Positions 14,089-22,837 of a stretch of DNA of 27,011 nucleotides are shown one piece after another (the stretch's first letter is position 1; each line of letters begins with the position of its first letter). The position numbers were made by a program, and so were the translations under genes. The notes below the pieces were generated by a model. The model saw only the letters and a program-made list of their open reading frames with translations, was not told the origin of the DNA and did not search any database. The stretch is from the NCBI GenBank assembly GCA_037440105.1, contig JBBIUS010000012.1:1-27011 (forward strand), in the 5' to 3' direction. The stretch is from JBBIUS01 sp037440105 (GTDB taxonomy: Bacteria > Patescibacteriota > Patescibacteriia > XYB2-FULL-38-15).

Positions 14089-14378
14089 AAGGCGCTTTGC
14101 TCGGTGCGCTTATTGGTTCAGTTGCTGCCTTACTTACCGCGCCAAAAACCGGCAAGCAAACAAGGCAAGAGATTAAGAAAATTTCTGCTGATCTTTCAAA
14201 AAAGATTTTGAAAGAAATTAAAAATGTAAAAAATTTGACGCGCGAAAAGTACGAAGAGGTGGTTGAAAGAGTAGTGAGAGCATACGGGGGGAAGAAAAGA
14301 GTTGCCGCTGCTATGTTAGAAGAGATGGTTGACGATTTAAAAGAAAAATGGTCAGAGGTCAAAAAGGGATTAAAATAG
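14067..14378 (+). CDS. YtxH-domain protein
   Basis: 103 residues. The N-terminus MGKKDFLKGALLGALIGSVAALLTAPKTGKQTRQEI is the YtxH signature: a short membrane helix rich in Gly/Ala/Leu followed by the APKTGKQTR turn (residues about 24-33). The remainder is a long charged helix ending in KEKWSEVKKGLK. YtxH proteins are small membrane proteins of unknown role, sometimes linked to stress. It overlaps the preceding M14 gene by 22 bases and is followed by a strong terminator. Confidence 0.85.
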   Translation: MGKKDFLKGALLGALIGSVAALLTAPKTGKQTRQEIKKISADLSKKILKEIKNVKNLTREKYEEVVERVVRAYGGKKRVAAAMLEEMVDDLKEKWSEVKKGLK

Positions 14379-14382
14379 TTTT

Positions 14383-14417
14383 AAAGCAGCCCATTTCAAA
14401 ATGGGCTGCTTTTTATT
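14383..14417 (+). terminator. Intrinsic terminator after the YtxH gene
   Basis: AAAGCAGCCCATTT and AAATGGGCTGCTTT are complementary and followed by a T-rich tract. Confidence 0.9.
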
Positions 14418-14520
14418 TGACAAAAAAATTTGATTGGCCCCAAGTTAAACAAGAAAAAGCCCTTAGCAATATTTTTAATTAAAACTAACAAATTTAAACT
14501 TTTGTGTTTTTTCTAAATGG

Positions 14521-14549
14521 TTGACAGAAAAGGGTAAAAAGGATATATT
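14521..14549 (+). promoter_or_regulatory. Promoter of the acylphosphatase gene
   Basis: A consensus -35 TTGACA (14521-14526), a 17-base spacer and TATATT (14544-14549). Transcription would start near 14556, about 17 bases before the ATG. Confidence 0.75.
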
Positions 14550-14572
14550 TTAAATAGAATTTTGGCTTATTT

Positions 14573-14851
14573 ATGAGCAAAAAATGCCTTTGTTTAAAAA
14601 TTTTTGGAGATGTTCAAGGCGTGAATTTTCGCTATTTTTCACAAGAGACGGCAAGGAAACTGGGACTCGTTGGTTGGGTGCGCAATGCCAAAGACGGCAC
14701 AGTTGAATGTGCGGTTGAAGGAGAGAAAGAAAATTTAGAAAAATTTTTAGAATGGGCAAAAAGAGGCCCAAAATGGGCGAAGGTAGAAAAGGTGGAAGAG
14801 AGATGGGGGGAATGTAAAAATGAATTTAAGGAATTTGAGATTAGATTTTAA
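14573..14851 (+). CDS. acyP: Acylphosphatase
   Basis: 92 residues, the normal length. The phosphate-binding loop GDVQGVNFR (12-20) holds the catalytic R20, and GWVRNAKDGTVE (34-45) holds N38. VEGEKENLEKFLEWAKRGPKWAKVEKVEE and the final FEIRF complete the fold. The enzyme hydrolyses acyl phosphates such as carbamoyl phosphate or acetyl phosphate in the cytoplasm; its cellular purpose is often unclear. It stands alone between a terminator and a repeat-filled gap, with its own near-consensus promoter and no Shine-Dalgarno. Confidence 0.95.
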   Translation: MSKKCLCLKIFGDVQGVNFRYFSQETARKLGLVGWVRNAKDGTVECAVEGEKENLEKFLEWAKRGPKWAKVEKVEERWGECKNEFKEFEIRF

Positions 14852-14884
14852 TCAAAATAAATAAATCAAAGCTAAAGAAAAATT

Positions 14885-15013
14885 GAGCTAATTGACCTAA
14901 TTTCTAATTGCTCTAATAAAAATGCCCAATGCCAAAATATCTAATGCCTAAAAATTTTTGGTCATTGGGTCATTGAGATTTATTTAGGTCAATTAGGTTA
15001 ATTAGAAATTAGA
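14885..15013. repeat. Long intergenic inverted repeat of 7-base units
   Basis: The left arm (14885-14934, including ATTGACCTAATTTCTAATTG) and right arm (14960-15013, including TAGGTCAATTAGGTTAATTA) are approximate reverse complements of about 50 bases, and the units (ATTAGAA, AATGCCC, TGGTCAT) step in sevens. It fills the gap between acyP and the first glycosyltransferase. Confidence 0.75.
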
Positions 15014-15063
15014 AATTTTAATGTTTGTGTTTTTAAGTTTTGGTTTTTGATTTTCAATTCGCT

Positions 15064-16587
15064 ATGCTTTCCGACCGGACAAAATACAGAATTTTAGAAA
15101 TAATCCCAGGCTCGCTTGTCTGGCTGACTTTTATTTTGACAATCGTTTTGTCTTTTGTAAAACCGCTTTGGATAGTCTATTTTATTATTGCTTTTTGTAT
15201 TTATTGGTTATTCAGAGTTTTTTATTTTATTTTTTATCTTATTATTTCTTGGAAAAGATTTAGAAAGGCCGTCAAAATAGATTGGCTTGAAACGTTGAAA
15301 AAAATAGAAGATTGGGGAAAATATTACCATTTAATTATTTTGCCGACTTACAAAGAGCCGCTTGAAGTTTTGAGGTCGACTTTTAAAAGTTTGGTTAGTT
15401 CTAGATACCCGCTTGACAAGATGATTGTTGTTTTAGCAGGTGAAGAAAGAGACAAGGAGAATTTTTTGCGAAATGAGAAAGAAATTAGAAAAGAGTTTGG
15501 CAATTCGTTTTATCAATTTTTAACTACTTTGCATCCTGACAATATCGTTGGAGAAATAAAAGGAAAAGGGGCGAATGCTTATTTTGCTGGTCTGAGAGCA
15601 AAGGAATTAATTGACAAAATAAAAATTCCTTATGAAAATGTTATAGTTTCATATTTCGACTGTGATACCTGCGTCCACCCTGATTATTTTGCCCACTTAA
15701 CTTATAAGTACGCGACACACCCTAAAAGAACAAGGTGCGCCTTTCAGCCAGTGGCTCTTTACAATAATAATGTTTGGGATTCGATAGCTTTAATGAGAGT
15801 GGCTGCATTCGGCACAACATTTTGGCTCTTGACTGAACTTGCCAAGCCGGACCGACTTTTTACTTTTTCGTCCCATAGCATTGCTTTTCAAGCTTTGGTA
15901 GATGTTGGTTTTTGGCAGAAAGATATTGTCACTGATGACTCAAGAATCTTTTTGCAGTGTTTTATTCGTTATGGCGGTGATTTCCGAGTTGTCCCAATGT
16001 ATATTCCTATTTCTATGGATACTGTTATGGGGAAAGGGGTTTGGCGCAGTTTAGTTAATCTTTACAAGCAGCAGAGGCGTTGGGCTTGGGGCGTTGAACA
16101 TTTTCCCTACATGGTTTGGCATTTTTCAAAAAATACATTGAAAACAAATGATGGCGAAATTAAAACGCCGCCAATTCCTTTTTTTAAGAAAATGAAATAT
16201 CTTTGGAATCTTGGGGAAGGCATGTATTCTTGGGCAACGGCACCGATTTTGATTTTTGTTTTAAGCAAACTGCCTTTTTGGACGGGGAAAGAAGAAATAG
16301 GTAAAACAGTTTTGTTTCAGAGCGCGCCAGTCGTTTTAAAGTGGCTTCTAACCGCGGCAATGATTGGCATGCTGGCTTCAGCAGTTTTGTTTCTTTTTCT
16401 TTTGCCGCCAAGGCCAGAGAAAGAGAAAAAATTTAAATTGGTTATCATGGTTTTGCAGTGGTTTTTGCTTCCAGTGACTCTAATTTTATTTGGCTCAGTG
16501 CCGGCTACTGAGGCGCAGACAAGATTAATGTTAGGAAAATATTTAGGCTTTTGGGTAACGGAAAAAGAGAGAAAGAAAAATTTCTAA
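15064..16587 (+). CDS. Membrane glycosyltransferase, family 2 (cellulose-synthase-like)
   Basis: 507 residues from ATG 15064; an in-frame TTG at 15040 is less likely. Two membrane helices lie at about 18-62. The cytoplasmic GT-A domain has the nucleotide-binding LPTYKEPLEVLRST, the metal-binding D-x-D in YFDCDTCVHP (about 198-203), an Asp pair in VTDDSR at the usual TED position, and QQRRWAWG (about 336-343), the QxxRW motif of processive enzymes. Three further membrane helices close the protein. It should polymerise or transfer sugars across the membrane for surface glycan. The stop codon is formed by the 7-base repeat that leads into the next gene. Confidence 0.88.
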   Translation: MLSDRTKYRILEIIPGSLVWLTFILTIVLSFVKPLWIVYFIIAFCIYWLFRVFYFIFYLIISWKRFRKAVKIDWLETLKKIEDWGKYYHLIILPTYKEPLEVLRSTFKSLVSSRYPLDKMIVVLAGEERDKENFLRNEKEIRKEFGNSFYQFLTTLHPDNIVGEIKGKGANAYFAGLRAKELIDKIKIPYENVIVSYFDCDTCVHPDYFAHLTYKYATHPKRTRCAFQPVALYNNNVWDSIALMRVAAFGTTFWLLTELAKPDRLFTFSSHSIAFQALVDVGFWQKDIVTDDSRIFLQCFIRYGGDFRVVPMYIPISMDTVMGKGVWRSLVNLYKQQRRWAWGVEHFPYMVWHFSKNTLKTNDGEIKTPPIPFFKKMKYLWNLGEGMYSWATAPILIFVLSKLPFWTGKEEIGKTVLFQSAPVVLKWLLTAAMIGMLASAVLFLFLLPPRPEKEKKFKLVIMVLQWFLLPVTLILFGSVPATEAQTRLMLGKYLGFWVTEKERKKNF

Positions 16588-16614
16588 TTTCTAATTTCTA
16601 ATTTCTAATTTCTG
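16581..16614 (+). repeat. Tandem TTTCTAA repeat linking two glycosyltransferase genes
   Basis: TTTCTAA occurs four to five times in register. The first unit provides the last codon and TAA stop of the upstream gene, and the ATG at 16615 follows the last unit at once, so the whole intergenic gap is repeat. Confidence 0.9.
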
Positions 16615-17613
16615 ATGAAAGTCAGTGTAAATCTTGTTACATGGAACGGGGAAAAGTATTTGCCTTATTGTCTGGATTCAATCGCCAAGCAAACTTTTCG
16701 CGATTTTTCTCTTTTGATTTTGGACAATGGGTCAATTGATGGAACAGCAGAATTTTTAAAAAATTACAAATTACAAATAACAAATTACAAAATTATTTTT
16801 AATGATAAAAATGTTGGATTTGCGACTGGACATAATCAGGCGTTGGGATTAACGAATAGCGAATATGTTTTGATATTGAATCAAGACATAATTTTGGAGC
16901 CGAATTTTTTAGAAGTTGTGGTTAAGTTTATGGACGAACATAGGGAAGTTGGCGCTGTGACCGGCAAATTACTGCAGTGGAATTTTGAAAAAAATCAAAA
17001 AACAAATATAATAGATTCGTGCGGTTTAAAAATTTTTAAAAATCATCGGGTGGTTGAACTCGGAGCAGGTGAGGTGGATAATAAAAGATGGAATTTTCCT
17101 CAGGAAGTATTCGGAGTTTCTGGCGCTGCCTCAACTTATAGAAGAAAAACGCTTGAAGATGCGGCAATTGATGGAGAATTTTTTGATGAAGATTTTTTCA
17201 GTTATAAAGAAGATGTTGATTTGGCTTATCGGCTGCGTCTTTTTGGCTGGCAAGCCTGGTTTTTGCCGGAAGCCAAGGCCTATCATGACCGCACGGCTTG
17301 GGCTCCGGGTGAAAGTAGTATGGCGGTAGCGAAGCAAAGAAAGAACAAATCTGTTTTTGTTAATTACCATTCTTATAAAAATCATTTATTCCTTCTTTTA
17401 AAGGATGTGCCAGCTGGTATTTGGTGGCGATATGGTTATAAAATAAAGTGGTACGAATTTAAAAAATTACTTTATCTTTTGTTTTTTGAACGGCAGACAT
17501 TAAAAGCATGGAGTGAATTTTTCAAAAAACTGCCGAAAATGTGGAAAAAAAGAAAATATATTATGGCCAATAAAAAAGTGAGGGCGAAAGAAATTAGAAA
17601 ATGGCTTTGCTGA
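16615..17613 (+). CDS. Glycosyltransferase, family 2 (rhamnosyltransferase-like)
   Basis: 332 residues, a soluble GT-A enzyme. VSVNLVTWNGEKYLPYCLDSI opens the nucleotide-binding fold, LILDNGSIDGT supplies the first Asp, LILNQDIIL replaces the classical DxD, and FGVSGAASTYRRKTLE, DEDFFSYKEDVDLAYRL and AYHDR are typical of WbbL-like rhamnosyl or related transferases. It should add a sugar to a surface glycan in the cytoplasm. The segment NYKLQITNYK (near residue 50-59) is encoded by 7-base repeats and extends a loop where homologues are usually shorter. It starts directly after a repeat tract, without Shine-Dalgarno. Confidence 0.9.
   Translation: MKVSVNLVTWNGEKYLPYCLDSIAKQTFRDFSLLILDNGSIDGTAEFLKNYKLQITNYKIIFNDKNVGFATGHNQALGLTNSEYVLILNQDIILEPNFLEVVVKFMDEHREVGAVTGKLLQWNFEKNQKTNIIDSCGLKIFKNHRVVELGAGEVDNKRWNFPQEVFGVSGAASTYRRKTLEDAAIDGEFFDEDFFSYKEDVDLAYRLRLFGWQAWFLPEAKAYHDRTAWAPGESSMAVAKQRKNKSVFVNYHSYKNHLFLLLKDVPAGIWWRYGYKIKWYEFKKLLYLLFFERQTLKAWSEFFKKLPKMWKKRKYIMANKKVRAKEIRKWLC
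16761..16788 (+). repeat. 7-base repeat inside a glycosyltransferase gene
   Basis: AAATTAC, AAATTAC, AAATAAC and AAATTAC in tandem, translated in frame as NYKLQITNYK. The sequence is nearly the same as the second murD insert. Confidence 0.85.
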
Positions 17614-17619
17614 AATGAG

Positions 17620-17688
17620 GAATAAGGAATCAGGAATCATGAATCATGGATTTTTAACCCATAATTCCTAATTCATGATTCATAATTC
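17620..17688. repeat. Intergenic hairpin of GAATCAT 7-base units
   Basis: The left arm has four tandem units (GAATAAG, GAATCAG, GAATCAT, GAATCAT) and the right arm (17659-17688) is its reverse complement at 24 of 30 positions, with a short AT-rich loop. It fills the gap between two glycosyltransferase genes. Confidence 0.85.
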
Positions 17689-17694
17689 AAAACT

Positions 17695-18486
17695 ATGGAT
17701 TTATCAATTATCATCCTTAATTACAAAACTCGCGGATTGCTAAAGGAGTGTCTAAAAGGTATTAAATTGGTCCAGCCGAAACTGGACTATGAGATTATTG
17801 TTGTTGATAATGGGTCAGGGGATGGTACGCCAGCCATGATTGCAGAATATTTTCCTGATGTTCACTTTATTGAATCAGATAAAAATTTAGGTTATGCCAA
17901 GGGAAACAACTTGGGCATCAAAAAAGCAAAAGGGCGATATGTGATGATTATGAATCCAGATATTGTGCTTTTTTCTGGCGTGCTTGAAGAATTAGTTTGT
18001 TTTATGGACGCGCACCCGGAAGTCGGCATTGTTGGGCCAAAACTTTTAAATCCGGACAAGTCTTTGCAGTTTTCTTGCTATCGTTTTCCTGATTTTTGGC
18101 TTCCTGTTTTGCGGCGAACCCCGCTTGGAAAAATTTCTTTGGCACAAAAAAAAATAAAAGATTATTTTTTAGCTGATTGGGACCATCAAACTATAAAAAA
18201 TGTAGATTGGCTTTTGGGCGGATGTCTTTTAATGAGAAAAAAGGCCTTAGAGCAGGTGGGCTTTTTAGACGAGCGTTATTTTGCTTATTTTGACGATGTT
18301 GACCTTTGCCGAAGCATGCAGCAAAAAGGTTGGCAAGTAATTTATTATCCAAAAGTTTCTGTAGTCCATTTTCATCGTCGGGAATCAGCTGAGGGGCGGT
18401 GGTGGACAAGTATTTTTAGGAAGGCAACCAGAATTCACATTAAAAGTTGGTTTAAATATTTTTGGAAATGGAGGAAAAACAGTTAG
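17695..18486 (+). CDS. Glycosyltransferase, family 2
   Basis: 263 residues. LSIIILNYKTRGLLKECL opens the GT-A fold, EIIVVDNGSGDGTP gives the first Asp, NLGYAKGNNLGIKKAKGRYVMIMNPDI carries the second (NPD in place of DxD), and WLLGGCLLMRKKALEQVGFLDERYFAYFDDVDLCRSMQQKGW is the acceptor-side segment typical of WbbL-type rhamnosyltransferases. It is a cytoplasmic enzyme for surface glycan. It is a paralogue of the previous gene, with shared order of motifs, and is more standard in length, with no repeat-derived insert. Confidence 0.92.
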   Translation: MDLSIIILNYKTRGLLKECLKGIKLVQPKLDYEIIVVDNGSGDGTPAMIAEYFPDVHFIESDKNLGYAKGNNLGIKKAKGRYVMIMNPDIVLFSGVLEELVCFMDAHPEVGIVGPKLLNPDKSLQFSCYRFPDFWLPVLRRTPLGKISLAQKKIKDYFLADWDHQTIKNVDWLLGGCLLMRKKALEQVGFLDERYFAYFDDVDLCRSMQQKGWQVIYYPKVSVVHFHRRESAEGRWWTSIFRKATRIHIKSWFKYFWKWRKNS

Positions 18487-18539
18487 TCAGGATGGCATTT
18501 AGATTTTTGAATTTATAAAAAATTTTTAATTTGCCGTTC

Positions 18540-20546
18540 ATGAAATTTTCTGCAACAAATTTTATTGATTTATTTCAGAGAAAGAAGACAAAACAAAAAA
18601 GAAAAATTTTTTTGTTTTTGAAAATTTTTTTGTATTTGTTTTTAGTATTTATTGTCTTTAGCTTAGTTCTTTCCTTATTTTATTATTCGGCAATCCGCAA
18701 TATTTATGATTTAGCAATTATGGGTAAGGCGGATCTTGAAAAGGCGGTTTCTTACGCAAAAAATTTTGATTTTGAAAAAGCGGGAATTTTCTTGACAAGC
18801 GCAGAAGATAATTTAGTTGATGCCAAAGAAAAAATTGAGAGATTCAAAGTTTTAAAGGTTATTCCTTGGGTCGGCGAGCAATATAACGCTGTAGATAATC
18901 TTTTGGCTTCTAGTTTAGAGACCATTTCATCCCTTTCTGATATTTTTATTTTGGCAAAAGAAATTAAGGCTACCGCAGAGGAAGTCGGCGTCTTAGCCGA
19001 AGAGGTTGCTCTGCCAAAAAAAGAGATGACATTCGCGGGGATTACCCCAGAGAAAAAAAGAGAAATTCTAAAAAAGCTGTTTGAGTCGCCGCCTCGCTTG
19101 GTTGGCGCTAAAGCAAAAATCGATTTAGCCCTTTTATCTCTTGAAAGAATTAAAGAAGAAAAAGTAGCAAATGTAATTTTAGAGGCTGTCCGGCCAATGC
19201 GCGAAACACTGCTTGTTCTCAGGGAATCGCTTGTTCGGGCAATTCCGGCTGCAGAAATTATTCCTCAAATTGCTGGTTATCCTGAACCAAAAACTTATTT
19301 ATTTTTGCTCCAAAATAATGACGAACTTCGGCCGACCGGCGGGTTTATTGGAACTTTTGGAATCGTAAAAGTGGCTGACGGCAAAATTACTTTTTTTAAA
19401 ACTTATAACATCTATGAAATAGACGGCCCGGCTGAAAATGAAGGATTTTTAAAAGTTGAACCGCCTTGGCAGATTAAAAAGTATTTAAGAGTCAATCGGT
19501 GGTTTATGCGAGACGCGAATTGGTCGCCTGATTTTCCAGAAAGCGCAAGAAAAGTAGAATGGTTTTATCATGAAGAAAGGGGGCCGGAGAAGAAGATTGA
19601 CGCAGTAGTGGCGGTAACGCCTGACTTTATTGAAAATCTTTTGCGCCAAATTGGAAACATTGAAATGAACGGCGAGATTTTTACGCCAGATAATTTAATG
19701 GATGTCCTGCAGTATAAAGTTGAGCAAGAATACTATGAAAAAGGCATACCAGAAATACGGCGTAAAGATATTGTCGGCGAATTGGCTAACAAAATTTTTG
19801 AGCGTTTGATTAATTTGCCATCATCAGAGTGGTTGGGGGTTTTGAGAAATGTAGAAAAATCTTTAGCGGAAAAACATCTTTTGCTATACAGCAAAAGCCC
19901 AGAACTTCAGGGTTTAATTGAAGAAGAAGGGTGGGCAGGAAAAGTAAAAGATTTTGACGGCAATTATTTATTAGTAGTTGATGCTAATTTAGCTAGCCTT
20001 AAAACCGACCGCGTGGTCGACAAAAAGATTGATTACTCGCTTTGGCTGGCGTCCGATGGGAAATATCATGTAAAAGTAGTTATTACTTATAAAAATAACG
20101 GCTGGTTTGATTGGAAAACAACTCGCTACAGAACTTATACAAGAGTTTATGTCCCAGAAGGAAGCATCCTTGTAAAAGGTGATGGAATGATGGAAAATGA
20201 TAAAACTTTAGATCCGCTTCGCCGCCCCGGTCAGATTGAAGTTAAAAATGAGTTAGGCAAAACTTATTTTGGGGCATTTATTTCAGTCGAGCCAAAAGAA
20301 ACAAGAAGTTTAAGTTTTGAATATATTTTGCCAGAAAAGGTAAAGAAACAGATTGAAGGTGGTTTGTATAAATTTTTTGTTCAAAAACAAGTGGGAACAT
20401 TTGGTCACCCATTGACTTTAAATTTGAATTTTGGTAAAAAGATAAAATCTGCGAGTCCGGCTGAAAGACAAGAAGAATGGGGGGACGAGATTTACAAACT
20501 TCAAACTGATTTAAGAGTTGACAGAGAAATAGAAATAAAATTTTAA
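18540..20546 (+). CDS. DUF4012 domain-containing membrane protein
   Basis: 668 residues from ATG 18540; a TTG nine bases earlier is in frame. A basic N-terminus (KKTKQKRK) precedes one strong membrane helix (about 23-48). A helical region of about 190 residues follows, then the DUF4012 core starting near residue 250: YLFLLQNNDELRPTGGFIGTF, the hallmark segment, then VADGKITFFKTYNIYEIDGP, LRVNRWFMRDANWSPDFPESA and VVAVTPDFIENLL. The bulk should lie outside the membrane. The function is not known; the family commonly sits near glycan genes in Gram-positive and CPR bacteria, and the neighbours here are glycosyltransferases and MreB. It may therefore act in envelope glycan assembly or attachment. 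Confidence 0.88.
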   Translation: MKFSATNFIDLFQRKKTKQKRKIFLFLKIFLYLFLVFIVFSLVLSLFYYSAIRNIYDLAIMGKADLEKAVSYAKNFDFEKAGIFLTSAEDNLVDAKEKIERFKVLKVIPWVGEQYNAVDNLLASSLETISSLSDIFILAKEIKATAEEVGVLAEEVALPKKEMTFAGITPEKKREILKKLFESPPRLVGAKAKIDLALLSLERIKEEKVANVILEAVRPMRETLLVLRESLVRAIPAAEIIPQIAGYPEPKTYLFLLQNNDELRPTGGFIGTFGIVKVADGKITFFKTYNIYEIDGPAENEGFLKVEPPWQIKKYLRVNRWFMRDANWSPDFPESARKVEWFYHEERGPEKKIDAVVAVTPDFIENLLRQIGNIEMNGEIFTPDNLMDVLQYKVEQEYYEKGIPEIRRKDIVGELANKIFERLINLPSSEWLGVLRNVEKSLAEKHLLLYSKSPELQGLIEEEGWAGKVKDFDGNYLLVVDANLASLKTDRVVDKKIDYSLWLASDGKYHVKVVITYKNNGWFDWKTTRYRTYTRVYVPEGSILVKGDGMMENDKTLDPLRRPGQIEVKNELGKTYFGAFISVEPKETRSLSFEYILPEKVKKQIEGGLYKFFVQKQVGTFGHPLTLNLNFGKKIKSASPAERQEEWGDEIYKLQTDLRVDREIEIKF

Positions 20547-20576
20547 TTTTTAATTTATTAAGCAAAGCGGGCGCTT

Positions 20577-21584
20577 ATGTTTCGCAAAAAAATCGGCATT
20601 GATTTAGGGACAACAAATGTTTTGGTTTACATACCTGGCAAAGGGATCATTATTAATGAGCCTTCGGTTGTGGCTATCTCAAAAACCGATAGAAAAATTT
20701 TAGCTGTTGGCCGCGAAGCAAAAGAAATGTTGGGCCGAACTCCGGACACGATTGTGGCTTGCCGGCCATTAAAAGACGGTGTGATCGCAGATTATAAGAC
20801 AACCGAAGCAATGCTCCGTTATTTTATAAATAAAGCGCTTGGTGGAGTAAGAATTTTTAGACCTGATGTTATGGTTGCCGTTCCGGCAGGAATTACTTCT
20901 ACAGAAAAAAGGGCGGTTATTGACGCAACTATCGCTGCTGGAGCAAAGGCCGCCTACATTGTTAAAGAGCCGATTGTTGCGGCTATTGGAGCAAATATTC
21001 CTATTGGCAGCGCTTCTGGCCATATGATTATTGATATTGGTGGCGGGACAGCAGAAATGGCCGTTCTTTCTTTAGGCGGCATTGTTTCATCCTCTTCAGT
21101 TCGCATTGGCGGCAATAAATTTGACGCGGCTATTTCTGAGCATATTAGAAAAAAATACGGCTTAGCGGTTGGCGAGCGAACGGCTGAACAAATTAAAATA
21201 GAAATCGGTTCTGCTCTTTATATGGAAGAAAAGCTTAGTATGGAAGTAAGAGGTAGAGACATGATTTCCGGCCTTCCAAGAACAATCACTGTTACTTCTG
21301 ACGATGTTACTGACGCAATTCAAAACGAGTTAGAAGGAATCATTACTACGGTAAAAGAAGTGCTTCATAGCACACCTCCAGAATTATCAGCAGATGTAAT
21401 AGAAAAAGGCATGGTTCTTTCAGGCGGAAGTTCTCTTCTCCGCAACATTGACCGGTTAATGACCCAGGCTACCGGCATTGCCGCTTATGTGGCTGATGAG
21501 CCGCTTTTGTGCGTAGCAAAAGGAACAGGTATTGCTTTAGAAAATTTAGAGTCTTATAAAAAGAGCATTTTGGCAGTAAAATAG
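20577..21584 (+). CDS. mreB: Rod shape-determining protein MreB
   Basis: 335 residues, the usual length. The actin-fold ATP site is complete: phosphate 1 GIDLGTTNVLVY (7-18), connect 1 and phosphate 2 MIIDIGGGTAEMAVLS (about 152-167), and the adenosine site LSGGSSLLRNIDRL. IVKEPIVAAIGA and EEKLSMEVRGRD are MreB-type. MreB polymers lie under the membrane and guide lateral murein synthesis. Here it is not next to mreC/mreD but between the DUF4012 gene and a GT4 enzyme, linking shape control to surface glycan genes. It starts 30 bases after the DUF4012 stop; no Shine-Dalgarno is present. Confidence 0.95.
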   Translation: MFRKKIGIDLGTTNVLVYIPGKGIIINEPSVVAISKTDRKILAVGREAKEMLGRTPDTIVACRPLKDGVIADYKTTEAMLRYFINKALGGVRIFRPDVMVAVPAGITSTEKRAVIDATIAAGAKAAYIVKEPIVAAIGANIPIGSASGHMIIDIGGGTAEMAVLSLGGIVSSSSVRIGGNKFDAAISEHIRKKYGLAVGERTAEQIKIEIGSALYMEEKLSMEVRGRDMISGLPRTITVTSDDVTDAIQNELEGIITTVKEVLHSTPPELSADVIEKGMVLSGGSSLLRNIDRLMTQATGIAAYVADEPLLCVAKGTGIALENLESYKKSILAVK

Positions 21585-21585
21585 A

Positions 21586-21686
21586 TAGTATTGGTATTTT
21601 TTATTTCGTATCTCGTAAAAAGAATTAAAATACTAAATACTAGACTAAATACTAAATATTAGATACGAAATGCGAAATACGAGATA
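21586..21686. repeat. Intergenic inverted repeat of 7-base units between mreB and a GT4 gene
   Basis: The left arm includes TATTTCGTATCTCGTA and the right includes GCGAAATACGAGATAC, with ATACTAA/TACTAAA units stepping in sevens in between. The ATG of the GT4 gene follows three bases later. Confidence 0.8.
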
Positions 21687-21689
21687 CAT

Positions 21690-22814
21690 ATGACAATTGG
21701 CATTGATGCTTCTCGGGCAAATAAAGTTTATAAAACTGGCGTTGAATGGTATTCTTATCATTTAATCCAAGAGTTAAAAAAAATAACTGGTCAGGCAGAC
21801 CAGGTTATTTTGTATTCGCAAGAAGCGCTTAGTGGAGGACTTGAAATTTTGCCAGCCAATTGGAAAAACAGAGTGCTTGGCTGGCCGCCAAAAAGACTTT
21901 GGACGCAAATTCGGCTTTCATGGGAAATGTTTTTGCATTCACCTGATTTGCTTTTTGTTCCGGCTCATGTGCTTCCTTGCATTTGCCCTAAAAAAGTTGT
22001 GACTACTTGTCATGATGTTGGTTTTTTGCGGCTGCCAAATCTATATTCATCAGTTGAATTTAATTATCAACGCTTTGCTCTTCGCCGAGCCATTCGCCGG
22101 GCTCAAAAAATAATTGCTGTTTCAGAGTTTACCAAAAAAGAATTGATTGAATTGGCAGGAATAAACCCGGAGCGCGTGGCAGTTGTGCACAATGGTTATG
22201 ACAAAAGTCGTTACAGGCCAATAGAAAATGAACAAGAGATAGAAAGAGTTTTAAAAAAATACAATCTCAAAAAACCATACATTTTGTATGTCGGCCGGTT
22301 GGAATTAAAGAAAAATATTCCTGGACTTGTCCAAGCATTTGCAATGTTAAAAAAAAGTGAAAAGTTAGTTACAAATTACAAGTTAGTCTTGGCTGGTCAG
22401 CCAGGTTTTGGTTTTGAAAAAGTGGTGCAAACATTGGCTGAAAATGATTTGCACGATGAAGTCGTTTTGCCGGGCTGGATTGACCCAAAAGACCTTGTTT
22501 ATCTTTTGGCTGGAGCAGAACTTTTTGTTTTCCCGTCTTTTTATGAAGGCTTTGGCATTCCGGTTTTGGAAGCAATGGCAACTGGCGTGCCAGTCGTCGC
22601 ATCTGACATTGAGCCGCTTCGTGAGGTTGGAGGGGAGGCAGTATATTTTGTTGACCCGGGGAAGCCGGAAGAAATTGCTTTTGGCATTTTGCGAGTTTTA
22701 ACAGACAATTTTTTAAAAGAAGAGTTAAAAATTCGCGGGCTAGCTCAAGCAGAAAAATTTAGTTGGGGAAAATGCGCCCGCGAAACTTTGTCAATAATTT
22801 ATCAATTAAAATAA
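21690..22814 (+). CDS. Glycosyltransferase, family 4 (GT-B fold)
   Basis: 374 residues. The N-terminal domain opens with TIGIDASRANKVYKTGVEWYSYHL and contains PAHVLP and TCHDVGFL; the C-terminal domain begins near IIAVSEFTKKELIELAGI and has YILYVGRLELKKNIPGLVQAF, VVLPGWIDPKDLVYLL and the nucleotide-sugar motif FYEGFGIPVLEAMATGVPVV with the two Glu of the EX7E pattern. It transfers a sugar (perhaps mannose) in the cytoplasm to a glycan precursor. KKSEKLVTNYKLVLAG holds a short repeat-derived extension (22364-22387). It closes the glycan cluster. Confidence 0.92.
   Translation: MTIGIDASRANKVYKTGVEWYSYHLIQELKKITGQADQVILYSQEALSGGLEILPANWKNRVLGWPPKRLWTQIRLSWEMFLHSPDLLFVPAHVLPCICPKKVVTTCHDVGFLRLPNLYSSVEFNYQRFALRRAIRRAQKIIAVSEFTKKELIELAGINPERVAVVHNGYDKSRYRPIENEQEIERVLKKYNLKKPYILYVGRLELKKNIPGLVQAFAMLKKSEKLVTNYKLVLAGQPGFGFEKVVQTLAENDLHDEVVLPGWIDPKDLVYLLAGAELFVFPSFYEGFGIPVLEAMATGVPVVASDIEPLREVGGEAVYFVDPGKPEEIAFGILRVLTDNFLKEELKIRGLAQAEKFSWGKCARETLSIIYQLK
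22364..22387 (+). repeat. Short 7-base repeat inside the GT4 gene
   Basis: AGTTACA, AATTACA and AGTTAGT in tandem, translated in frame as KLVTNYKLV just before the conserved LAG strand. Confidence 0.55.
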
Positions 22815-22817
22815 ATG

Positions 22818-22826
22818 TGATATAAT
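22818..22826 (+). promoter_or_regulatory. Extended -10 promoter of the TrmB-type regulator gene
   Basis: TGATATAAT carries the TGn extension and a consensus -10. No good -35 stands 16-18 bases upstream, as allowed for extended -10 promoters. Transcription would start near 22833, leaving a leader of about 50 bases filled by repeat. Confidence 0.5.
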
Positions 22827-22837
22827 ATAATAATAAC

